Of a DNA stretch of 64,000 nucleotides, positions 35,498 to 42,991 are shown in pieces. A program made the position numbers and the translations under genes. The notes under the pieces are model-generated. The model was not told the origin of the DNA. It did no database searches and saw nothing but the letters and a program-made list of their open reading frames with translations. Positions within the stretch are counted from its first letter, which is position 1, and every line of letters starts with the position of its first letter. This DNA is from JBBDYH01 sp040901795 (GTDB lineage Bacteria > Planctomycetota > Planctomycetia > Pirellulales > JALHPA01). The stretch lies in NCBI GenBank assembly GCA_040901795.1, contig JBBDYH010000123.1, positions 1 through 64,000 on the forward strand. Direction: 5' to 3'.

Positions 35498-36448
35498 ATG
35501 GCCCATCGCAGACATCCAGGCTTTACGCTCGTCGAGCTGTTGGTGGTCATCACCATCATCGGCATGTTAATGGCGCTGGTCCTTCCGGCGATCAACGCTG
35601 TGCGGGAAAACGCACGCCGCACTTCGTGTGCGAACAACATGGATCAGATCGCCTTGGGTGCAATCAGTTATGCAACCAATCGAGGTACGTTTCCTGGATA
35701 CCGAGGCAATCGGGCGGGCTCAGGCAGCCAGGTCGAGGCATCCTGGTTTGTGGCGATCGCTCCGCAGCTTGAGCAAGGGGTCATCAAAGACCGCTATGAC
35801 GTGTTGCTCCAGAATCCGATGCAGATTCCGTATGTCGCCTTTGCCACTTGCCCCAGCGACGCTCCAGAGCAGCTTACGCCGATGCCGAACAATCCCATCA
35901 GCCACTTGGCATATGTAGTGAATGCCGGGCGACTGGATCCCAGAACGTTCAACGCGAATAATCCCTCGCCGCCCGATTATGAGGCCAATGGAGTGTTTCA
36001 TGACCTGCGGCATCTCAAGTCACCGAAGGTCAGTACTACGATGAAGGATGGCGCCAGCAATACTCTGATGTTGACCGAAAATATTAACGCCACCAAATGG
36101 ACTGCACTCGATGAGCTGGAAATCACGTTCATCTTCGACCACAGTCCGAATAGCCTAGACCCGAACACCGGAGATATTAAGCAGGGAGTCGTGGGGCGTC
36201 GCATCAATGACAACAAGAACAATCCAGGAGCGATTCCACGTCCCTCGAGCAACCATCCAGGCGGCGTGAACGTCGCATTTTGCAACGGGACTACGATGTT
36301 CTTGCGAGAAGACATCCACTACCGGGTTTTGCAGCAGCTTATGACGCCCGACGGGTACCATCCAGCTTGCGAGGTGCCGGGCAATGCCAATGACCCGAGG
36401 ACGAACAAAGGCTACATCCTCAACGCCGCCGATTATACGAACCAGTAG
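35498..36448 (+). CDS. DUF1559 prepilin-like protein, second copy
   Basis: The 316-residue protein starts at the ATG at 35498, preceded by AAGGAGA. It has a prepilin signal (HPGFTLVELLVVITIIGML) and the following RRTSCANNMDQIALGAISY. The C-terminal SNHPGGVNVAFCNGTTMFL matches the family H-x-G-G...DG region, although DG reads NG here. It is likely envelope-displayed after prepilin peptidase cleavage. The 342 bases between this start and the divergent epimerase start contain no other recognisable feature. Confidence 0.92.
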   Translation: MAHRRHPGFTLVELLVVITIIGMLMALVLPAINAVRENARRTSCANNMDQIALGAISYATNRGTFPGYRGNRAGSGSQVEASWFVAIAPQLEQGVIKDRYDVLLQNPMQIPYVAFATCPSDAPEQLTPMPNNPISHLAYVVNAGRLDPRTFNANNPSPPDYEANGVFHDLRHLKSPKVSTTMKDGASNTLMLTENINATKWTALDELEITFIFDHSPNSLDPNTGDIKQGVVGRRINDNKNNPGAIPRPSSNHPGGVNVAFCNGTTMFLREDIHYRVLQQLMTPDGYHPACEVPGNANDPRTNKGYILNAADYTNQ

Positions 36449-36449
36449 A

Positions 36450-36472
36450 GTTGGAGTTCAAGCTTTAGCTTG
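36450..36472 (+). repeat. Family B repeat just after a stop codon
   Basis: A full GTTGGAGTTCAAGCTTTAGC core starts two bases after the DUF1559 stop codon. Confidence 0.88.
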
Positions 36473-36572
36473 ATCGCCGGTGGCACGCGCTGAGTCGAAC
36501 GGCGTGTTGTGATTGCCACACCGGCGCGGTGGTTCAAACGTTCGTACCCAGCTCCCACCTTTTGAATTGACG

Positions 36573-36941
36573 TCATTGCTTGCGCTTTGCCCGCGCCGTC
36601 TTGTTGGCCGTCGCGTCGAGTGCGCGCTGGAGCTTATCGACGGTAGGCAGGCTAGGCGTGTGTTTGCCTTGCTCTAGCCGATTGACGGTTTCCGTCCGCA
36701 CGCCGGCGCGGCGGGCCAACTCGGCTTGCGACCAGCCGAGCGCGCGCCGCTTCTCGATCAGTTTCTGGCCCAAAACCGCCCGAGCCGCTTCAATTGCCGG
36801 ATAGTTGCCTCGCTTATCAGGCAACGGCAATTGCGGTCCGGCGGCCCCTTCACCCGTCTGGTGCAGCCGCAAATACTCCGCCTCCGGCAAAATGACAAAT
36901 CGTTGGCCGGCAAGTGTTATCGTAGTCGTCAACTCTTGCAT
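36573..36941 (-). CDS. XRE-family antitoxin-like regulator
   Basis: The 122-residue protein has an N-terminal strand-rich segment (ITLAGQRFVILPEAEYLRL) resembling Phd/YefM-type starts, then a Cro/C1 helix-turn-helix (LGWSQAELARRAGVRTETVNRLEQG). This build is usual for HigA/RelB-like antitoxins. The ATG at 36941 is chosen because GAGGAG lies five bases upstream; a GTG two codons earlier is possible. Immediately upstream lies what appears to be the C-terminal remnant of its partner toxin, so it is probably a solitary antitoxin now. Confidence 0.8.
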   Translation of the reverse strand: MQELTTTITLAGQRFVILPEAEYLRLHQTGEGAAGPQLPLPDKRGNYPAIEAARAVLGQKLIEKRRALGWSQAELARRAGVRTETVNRLEQGKHTPSLPTVDKLQRALDATANKTARAKRKQ

Positions 36942-36943
36942 GT

Positions 36944-37034
36944 TCACTCCTCGTAGAATCCGTCGCGATGGCCAATCTTTTCAACCACAACCGCGTCATC
37001 CACCAAATAATCTGCTGCAGGTGATGTGGTTCTT
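36944..37034 (-). pseudogene. RelE/ParE-like toxin C-terminal remnant
   Basis: The frame ending at 36944 reads YLVDDAVVVEKIGHRDGFYE, matching the last strands of RelE/ParE toxins (typical pattern: I-D-D-x-V-V-V-x-x-I-G-H-R-x-x-x-Y). Only about 30 codons remain before the flagellar gene stop. The stop codon almost touches the antitoxin start, the order expected for a HigBA-type pair. The rest of the toxin is absent, replaced by the flagellar gene. Confidence 0.55.
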
Positions 37035-37478
37035 CTACCGCCGTCGCAGCTCGACAAGATCGTCCAACAGCTCGCTCGCCGTGCCGATGACTTGCCGGTT
37101 CGCGCGGAACTGGTTTCCCGCAAGCAACATTTGGACCATGTTCTCGCCAAGGTCGGTGTTCGAGAGTTCACGCGTACCGGCCTCCAGCGAAAGCTCATTG
37201 GAATCGCCGGTTGTCGCAAGCGCTCCTGACGACAAATCAACCGCCACTTCCGCCGCCTGCACGCCGCGGCCGACCTGCACCGGGTTAGTACCACCGTTCG
37301 ACCCGCTCCGCGGTTCTCCCCGCGAATGCGTCGCCGGAGTCTGGGTGGCGAAGCGTGGAAACGACTGCTTGTAACTCGCGGTGTTAAGGTTCGCCAGATT
37401 ATTGGCGACCGTGTCGAGCGTTAGTTCGGCGGCCGCAAGGCCGGTCAGCCCAACCTGCATGACGGAAGAAAGCCCCAT
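37035..37478 (-). CDS. Short flagellar rod/hook family protein
   Basis: The 147-residue protein has the N-terminal flagellar rod/hook signature (LTLDTVANNLANLNTASYKQ) and the C-terminal one (ELSNTDLGENMVQMLLAGNQFRANRQVI, split here by the length limit of quoting). Between them lie only about 60 Gly/Ser-rich residues, so it is much shorter than FlgE/FlgG and close to FlgC in size. It is probably exported by the flagellar type III apparatus and forms part of the rod or hook. The ATG at 37478 is chosen since the motif should begin near the N-terminus. No other flagellar rod genes adjoin it. Confidence 0.8.
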   Translation of the reverse strand: MGLSSVMQVGLTGLAAAELTLDTVANNLANLNTASYKQSFPRFATQTPATHSRGEPRSGSNGGTNPVQVGRGVQAAEVAVDLSSGALATTGDSNELSLEAGTRELSNTDLGENMVQMLLAGNQFRANRQVIGTASELLDDLVELRRR

Positions 37479-37725
37479 GGGTGCAAACTCGCGGCTGCAA
37501 ATTTTAGAAATGCGCGAACGCGCGGCGAAGTGCCAACACAAGTCTAGCACAGCGCCTGGCCCTGGCCGTTCGTGCTGATTCAGCGCCCTGGATCGGTGCT
37601 ACAACCCGCAGAGCCGCTGCGCCCTGAACTTTTGCGCAACGCCTGATGCAATTGTGCAACGTATGTTTGACTAGCATGCGGAACCCTGGAGATGCCATCC
37701 TCCGACAGCGCGGCGGTTTCCTATC

Positions 37726-38151
37726 ATGACTCACAGACCCTGGCTCGACGCTTCTGCGGTAGAGGCCGATCCGTCGCGGGATCGCGACGTTGAGCCGGCG
37801 GCTGCCGTTGCGCAACCGGACGGCGCCGCATCCAATCCAGAAGATCGCCGCGTCAGTCAGCGCCGTCCGCATCGCGTCTTTCAGTGGATCGCCCCCTGCA
37901 TCGAAGGCCGTCTGCCGGATCAGTCGATGTTCTATCAGGTACAGTGCATCGACATCTCGCGCACCGGCATCTCGTTCTACATCTATGAGCCCTTGCCGAG
38001 CGACGATGTGATCATTGCCATCGGGACTACTGCGGACGCCGTTTATGTCCGCAGCCGCGTGGCGAACTGCGTGCGACTCGAAGATTCTGACGGAGTGCGT
38101 TATCGCGTCGGCTGCGAGCTGCTCGAGCGGATGGGCCCCAAGCGGCAGTGA
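37726..38151 (+). CDS. PilZ-domain protein
   Basis: The 141-residue protein has a disordered start of about 40 residues followed by a PilZ domain. The cyclic-di-GMP binding motifs are present: an Arg-rich RRVSQRRPHRV and, downstream, DISRTGISF. It is therefore expected to bind c-di-GMP and control motility, adhesion or polysaccharide output. It lies divergently to the flagellar gene upstream and converges on glgC downstream. Confidence 0.88.
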   Translation: MTHRPWLDASAVEADPSRDRDVEPAAAVAQPDGAASNPEDRRVSQRRPHRVFQWIAPCIEGRLPDQSMFYQVQCIDISRTGISFYIYEPLPSDDVIIAIGTTADAVYVRSRVANCVRLEDSDGVRYRVGCELLERMGPKRQ

Positions 38152-38192
38152 GCACTGGAAGTGGTCGGTGGTCCGCGAGGAAGTGTTCCTCC

Positions 38193-38213
38193 TGAACCCT
38201 GAACCCTGAACCC
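38193..38213 (+). repeat. CCCTGAA heptad tract
   Basis: Three CCTGAAC heptads fill the gap between the convergent PilZ and glgC genes, ending two bases before the glgC stop codon. Confidence 0.7.
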
Positions 38214-38214
38214 G

Positions 38215-39504
38215 CTACCGCTCGGCCAGTTCCCCCTCGACAAAGTGCTCGACTCCGTCCGCCTTGGCGATGACCGTTAGGCCTCCTTCGCTGACCGTGA
38301 AGCCGCGCGCCCGGTCTTGCTCGGGATCGTAGCCGATGGAGGTCCCCGGGGGAATCCGCACCCCCTTGTCGATGATCGCCCGCCGCACCCGTGTACGCCG
38401 GCCGATATCCACGCCATCGAACAGGATCGAGTCTTCCACCCTCGCATAGCTGTTGACGCGCACGTTGGCCCCCAGGATTGAGCGCTCCACCTGACCTCCC
38501 GAGACGATGCACCCCTGACAGATGATGCTGTCGAGCGCCTGACCGCGGCGCGGGTCGGCGCCGGTTTCCGCGAAGACAAACTTAGGAGGCGGATAATTCG
38601 GGTGGTGCGTGCGGATGGGCCAATGGTCGTCGTACATGTTCAGCAGCGGATCGACGCTGATCAGGTCCATATTGGCCTCGAAATAAGCGTCGAGCGTGCC
38701 CACGTCGCGCCAGTAGGCGTCGCGCTTGCGGTTTTCGTCGTGGAACGGAAACGCAAAGATGCGATGCGTCCGAATCACCGACGGAATGATGTTATGGCCG
38801 AAATCGTGCGCGCTTCCCGGGCGCGTAGCATCGAGACAGAGCTGCTCGAACAAGAAACGGGCCGTGAAGACGTAAATCCCCATCGAAGCCAGACAATGCT
38901 CCGGGTCGCCCGGAATCGTCTTAGGATTGAGCTTCTTTTCTTCAAAGCCGATGATCCGGTTGTCTTCCTCGATCTGCATCACGCCGAAGTCGCGTGCTTC
39001 GGGCACGGTCACACGCAGCGCTCCGATCGTCACATCAGCGTTCTTGTCGCGGTGATAGTCGAGCATCGTCCGGTAATTCATCTTGTAGATGTGATCGCCG
39101 GCCAGAATGATTACGTACTCGGGACGCTCCTTCTCGATGGCATAGATGTTCTGGTAGACCGCGTCGGCCGTGCCCTGGTACCAATGCTCGTCGATCCGCT
39201 GCTGCGGCGGAACGACGTCGATGAACTCGCCCAGCTCATGGCAAAAGAACCGTCGCCAGCCCAGGTTGATGTGCCGATCGAGGCTCATCGCTTTGTACTG
39301 CGTGAGCACCAGGATCTTCTTCAGCCCGCTGTTCAGGCAGTTGGACAACGCGAAATCGACAATCCGGTACGAGCCCCCGAACGGCACGGCCGGCTTGGCA
39401 CGGTCGCGCGTGAGGGGCTCCAACCGAGTTCCCTTGCCGCCCGCCAGGACAACGGTGAGCACGTTCCTCAGCGGCGAGTCGCCATTGTCGCTGAACTGAA
39501 TCAA
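38215..39504 (-). CDS. glgC: Glucose-1-phosphate adenylyltransferase
   Basis: The product makes ADP-glucose from ATP and glucose-1-phosphate, the committed step of bacterial glycogen synthesis. Family hallmarks are VVLAGGKGTRLEPLTRDRAK and PAVPFGGSYRIVDFALSNC near the N-terminus, IILAGDHIYKMNY in the catalytic core, and a C-terminal left-handed beta-helix. The start is uncertain. A TTG at 39504 has GGGAGG six bases upstream and is used here (429 residues). A GTG at 39462 would start the protein right at the nucleotide-binding loop, and family members usually begin a few residues before that. No other glycogen genes are adjacent. Confidence 0.93.
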   Translation of the reverse strand: MIQFSDNGDSPLRNVLTVVLAGGKGTRLEPLTRDRAKPAVPFGGSYRIVDFALSNCLNSGLKKILVLTQYKAMSLDRHINLGWRRFFCHELGEFIDVVPPQQRIDEHWYQGTADAVYQNIYAIEKERPEYVIILAGDHIYKMNYRTMLDYHRDKNADVTIGALRVTVPEARDFGVMQIEEDNRIIGFEEKKLNPKTIPGDPEHCLASMGIYVFTARFLFEQLCLDATRPGSAHDFGHNIIPSVIRTHRIFAFPFHDENRKRDAYWRDVGTLDAYFEANMDLISVDPLLNMYDDHWPIRTHHPNYPPPKFVFAETGADPRRGQALDSIICQGCIVSGGQVERSILGANVRVNSYARVEDSILFDGVDIGRRTRVRRAIIDKGVRIPPGTSIGYDPEQDRARGFTVSEGGLTVIAKADGVEHFVEGELAER

Positions 39505-39646
39505 AGTGGGCCTCCCTGGGGCGAGCGATCCAATTGCTAAGGCGAGCGAGCAGACACAGGCCCTTGTCTCGCTCATGCGGGCATGCCTGCCACGCGAAAG
39601 CTCCATTCTAACGGCTTGCTTCCAATGGCTCAAACCGAATGACGCC

Positions 39647-39737
39647 GTTGGAGTTCAAACCGCTGGAGTTCAAGCTTTAGCCTGCTGGCTGGATTCAAAC
39701 TTCAGCTTGCAGCTAAGCTAAAGCTTGAACTCCAACC
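39647..39737. repeat. Compound family B repeat
   Basis: Two direct GTTGGAGTTCAA units, a degenerate unit and one inverted unit lie together, so the block ends in AGCTTGAACTCCAAC. On the minus strand it begins two bases after the flagellin stop codon. It fills most of the gap between flagellin and glgC. Confidence 0.88.
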
Positions 39738-39739
39738 GC

Positions 39740-40603
39740 TCATTCGTCACCGATCAACATGGCGGCGAGTCGCCGACTCTGGAGTCCGCTCGTGCGAACC
39801 GAAAAGAACGCCGCACTGCTCAGGAGCTGCGACCGCACTAGCCGCGACGTTTCGGCCGCCACGTCCGTATCGCGAATCGAGCTGAGCGCCGAGGTGAGCT
39901 GAACGGCACTCTCTGATAGCACGGCCCGACTACTTTCAACGGTCAACGCCTGAAATGCCCCCACAGACGCCCGAGACTTCTGCAACGCCGAACGAGCTTG
40001 CCGGACAATATCGATCGCCGCTGCCGGCTGGCCCGCGGCGACGCTCGCCGTGCCGCCACTAGCCAGGTCTCGCAACACTCCCGCATCGCCTCCCAGCGAG
40101 CCGGTGTCGACCTGCGGCAACGAGATGGAAACGGCATCCGCCGGATCGGCCGAAACCACAAACGAAAGCGTGCTTGCGGACCCATCGAGTAAATTGCGGC
40201 CCCCGAACGAGGTGGTAGCGCCAATCCGGTCGATCGCCTCGAGCGCCGCGTCGATTTGCTGTTGGTAAGCGGCCTTCTCGGCGTCGGTTGCCGTATCGCC
40301 CGCCGCCGCCAAGGCGCTGGATTCCACGGTATTGAGCAGCTCGCCCACCTGGCCCATCGCGCTATCGGCAACGGCGAGCACTGCATCGGCACGGGCGGTG
40401 TTCCGTTCCGCGGCTTCGATGGCGGTCAGTTCACTCTCCAGCTCGGCGGCAGCGATCAGGCCGGCCGGATCGTCGCTCCCCCGATTGATGCGTCGGAGCG
40501 TCGCGAGCCGCTCCAAGGTGCGGTTTTCCTCCACCAGCGACCGTGAAAGTGCGACTCGCGCCGGCATGGTTCGGTCAGCGAGGATTGAAGTTATCGTCGG
40601 CAT
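39740..40603 (-). CDS. Short flagellin
   Basis: The 287-residue protein carries both conserved flagellin ends: RLATLRRINRGSDDPAGLI near the N-terminus and SSIRDTDVAAETSRLVRSQLL near the C-terminus. The central variable D2/D3 region is nearly absent, leaving the D0/D1 core with a short FGGRNLLDGSAS segment. It should polymerise as a filament subunit or serve as a flagellin-like or hook-associated (FlgL-like) protein. The N-terminal end (MPTITSILADRTMPARVAL) is not the usual flagellin start. An uncharacterised secreted protein is encoded just upstream on the same strand. Confidence 0.85.
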   Translation of the reverse strand: MPTITSILADRTMPARVALSRSLVEENRTLERLATLRRINRGSDDPAGLIAAAELESELTAIEAAERNTARADAVLAVADSAMGQVGELLNTVESSALAAAGDTATDAEKAAYQQQIDAALEAIDRIGATTSFGGRNLLDGSASTLSFVVSADPADAVSISLPQVDTGSLGGDAGVLRDLASGGTASVAAGQPAAAIDIVRQARSALQKSRASVGAFQALTVESSRAVLSESAVQLTSALSSIRDTDVAAETSRLVRSQLLSSAAFFSVRTSGLQSRRLAAMLIGDE

Positions 40604-40672
40604 GAGCTATTTCTCTCTCCCCGGTACGGTGAGGCGAGCCAAAGGAGCGTTCGGCTCGCGTATAGTAGGTCG

Positions 40673-42043
40673 TCATTCCTGGTGCACCCGCGAAAGCCGC
40701 CGCGACAGTTCCTCGAGCGTCTGCAACTGGCGATCGCGCTCAGCGCTGTCACTACCCGCTCGGGCATCCAACCGTTCACGCACCCGCGCGATCCGGCTCC
40801 CGAGTCCCGCCACGGTGGCCTGCGGAAACGGTAACGTTCGCACCAGCCTTTCCCGATCCTTGGCGCTCACGAGCCGCTCGTAGAGCAACAAGTCGCGCCG
40901 TTGGCTCAACAGGTCTTCCAGCTCGTCAAGCAATATCGCCAGCTCTGCAGCGCTGAAATCGTCGTTTGCTTGCAGAACGCTCTCGACGGTACGCAATCCA
41001 ACGCCATATCCCGACATGCGTGACCAGAGCTCCCCCACGTTGAAGCCGACGGCGCTCGATGGACGCGATTCGATCGTTCGCGCCGGCCTTGCCAGCCGAG
41101 CGGGCACGTCCTGAGCGGTCGAGGCATTCGCCGGCGTGGCGAGCGCGATACGTCGCGGCGGCGCCGTGTCAGCAGCTTGCGGTCCTGAAACCCGGCCACG
41201 CGGGTCAGGAGCGGCGATCGCGGGCACGTCACGCGGAATCGGCGCCTCGTCAACATCGACAGCGTTTGGTCTGTTCAATTCTGAGCGGATGGTTCGCTGG
41301 CTCGTCGCAGCGGGCTTTTGATCGACATCGAGGCCTAGGGGAATTGGCTCCGGATCAATCGCGGGCACGTCGCGCACTTTTGTCCCGAGCGGTTCCAGCG
41401 TGCTCTTGGTTCGAGCCGGAGACTCGACGGCGTCAATTGCCGCCGGCACGCCGACGCTTCCCAATTTGGAGCGCTCTGCGATCACGTTGGCTGATTGGAC
41501 TGTAGAAAGCGGCGAATCCCATTCCCCCGGCGCAGTCGGCAGCGGAGTCGCAGCGCGCCGGAGAGTTGAACGACCCGGCGGCTCACGGTTGGCTGTGACA
41601 ATTGCTGGCGACTCTGGCTGCACAGCGTCGCCGCGCGATGCACGCCGGCCACGTTGCTCACTGGGCTTGCCGCGCACACGCAGTGGCCCGAAGTCGGGCG
41701 GTTCCGGCAGTGTTCCACGTATCTCGGGTCGCGATTGTTGCGTGGCCTCTTCAAGCCAATGAATCAGCGCTTGTTGCTCGTTTGGGCGGCCGCCAGCGTC
41801 TCGCCAGCGCGCTTGCGCTTGTTCCCCGGCGGCGCGGCGTCGTGCGAACTCCTCGCGATTCAAGCGGTAGGTGTTATAGACCTGAACGCGAAAACCGCGC
41901 ATCGCGGCTTCCAGTGCAGGATCGCCTGACCGTTGGACGATTCTAGGCCGACCCCCGTCAGCAACTGCGAACGTAACGACGGCTTCGGCCAGCCCGGCAA
42001 CCGAAACAAGTGCTAGCGCGGCAACGCACGCGAAGGCATACAT
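40673..42043 (-). CDS. Uncharacterised exported protein, upstream of flagellin
   Basis: I recognise no family in this protein of about 456 residues. The chosen ATG at 42043 gives a signal peptide (MYAFACVAALALVSVAG). The next hundred residues are charged and helical, residues about 130-330 are Pro/Ala/Arg-rich and look disordered, and the last 110 are helical with coiled-coil potential (ILLDELEDLLSQRRDLLLYE). Its position 69 bases upstream of the flagellin gene on the same strand suggests cotranscription. A flagellar or envelope-structural function is a guess from context. Confidence 0.6.
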   Translation of the reverse strand: MYAFACVAALALVSVAGLAEAVVTFAVADGGRPRIVQRSGDPALEAAMRGFRVQVYNTYRLNREEFARRRAAGEQAQARWRDAGGRPNEQQALIHWLEEATQQSRPEIRGTLPEPPDFGPLRVRGKPSEQRGRRASRGDAVQPESPAIVTANREPPGRSTLRRAATPLPTAPGEWDSPLSTVQSANVIAERSKLGSVGVPAAIDAVESPARTKSTLEPLGTKVRDVPAIDPEPIPLGLDVDQKPAATSQRTIRSELNRPNAVDVDEAPIPRDVPAIAAPDPRGRVSGPQAADTAPPRRIALATPANASTAQDVPARLARPARTIESRPSSAVGFNVGELWSRMSGYGVGLRTVESVLQANDDFSAAELAILLDELEDLLSQRRDLLLYERLVSAKDRERLVRTLPFPQATVAGLGSRIARVRERLDARAGSDSAERDRQLQTLEELSRRLSRVHQE

Positions 42044-42143
42044 GGCACAAGCCCTAGAACCACTAAAATCGGCAGAACGCCGGTGCGCGAACGGCACCGC
42101 TCAACCTTAGGCTCTTGAATCGCGGTGTCAAGCTCCCGGCACG

Positions 42144-42545
42144 TCAGAAGACATAACGCTTGAGATCGAGCATTAAGTCAAAATGTGGGTCGGTGCTGCA
42201 CACCGCGATCCCGCGCTGTAGAGCCACTGCGGCGACCGTTAGATCACTCAATGGCAACGCATGACCGCTGGCCATCAGCCGGCGCCCTATCCGCGCCGCA
42301 GCACGCCATTCTTCCCATGAAACATCCAGAAATCGAGTCCCGCGCAGTACGGAGCTGACCCAATCCGCATGTTCATTGCGCCGAAAACCGAGCAGTACCT
42401 CAGTCAGAATTGGACCGATCAACGCGACCCGATCATCATCCAAAAGCTGGTCGATCGCACGCTTCGCTGCGGACTGAGGTCGATTAAAGAACGGCACCCA
42501 GATGCAGGTGTCAACCAGAACTAATCTGCCCGTCGCCATTCCCAT
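42144..42545 (-). CDS. VapC-type PIN-domain toxin
   Basis: The 133-residue PIN-domain ribonuclease probably cleaves RNA when freed from its antitoxin. The acidic residues are at the usual places: LVDTCIW at the start, ILTEVLLG, PLSDLTVAA and STDPHFDL. The frame overlaps the antitoxin gene by 35 bases. It could start at 42545 or two codons later; either lies inside the antitoxin gene. Together they form a type II vapBC pair. Confidence 0.9.
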   Translation of the reverse strand: MGMATGRLVLVDTCIWVPFFNRPQSAAKRAIDQLLDDDRVALIGPILTEVLLGFRRNEHADWVSSVLRGTRFLDVSWEEWRAAARIGRRLMASGHALPLSDLTVAAVALQRGIAVCSTDPHFDLMLDLKRYVF

Positions 42546-42744
42546 CCCTCAATTCCAATTCCTCCAGGGATCGCCAGTTCTCGTCCATTTCCACCTTTCC
42601 TGACAACTCCTTAAGCTGCATTCGACGAGCGAAACGCAGGTATTCGGTCATTGCCGAGCGAACCGCGGCCTCTTCGACCGTCTCTTTCGTCAGAGCTTTT
42701 AGCTCTTGAATTTCTTCTGGAGTGAGATCAACGAGAACGGCCAT
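42511..42744 (-). CDS. VapB-type antitoxin
   Basis: The 77-residue protein begins with a strand-helix segment (MAVLVDLTPEEIQELKALTKE), continues with a helix (AVRSAMTEYLRFARRMQL) and ends in an acidic tail that probably wraps the toxin. It precedes and overlaps the PIN-domain toxin, the standard vapB-vapC order. The pair should be repressed by its own complex; no operator was identified. The family label rests on size, position and partner. Confidence 0.8.
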   Translation of the reverse strand: MAVLVDLTPEEIQELKALTKETVEEAAVRSAMTEYLRFARRMQLKELSGKVEMDENWRSLEELELRDGNGDGQISSG

Positions 42745-42991
42745 GAATCCCTCCGGATGGTGCTATGCCTAACGGCAATTCTATCATGCCAGCCGCGGCG
42801 TCAAGTACAACCTCCATCCTCCAAATTGCTCCTCACCTCACCTTGACCCCTTTTCGCCGTCGCCCTATACTCCCGGCCCGCTTGAACGTGACTGCCCGCA
42901 GTGCGCCCCGAATGGCGACCCTTGGCCGCCAGCCCGGCGCGCCTCGGTCACACGCCGCAAACCTGTCCCACCGGTTAAGGGAGTAACCGCC

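Noticed and set aside
38602..39540. 312-codon plus-strand open frame opposite glgC
   Set aside because: glgC motifs are decisive on the other strand; the shadow has no motif.
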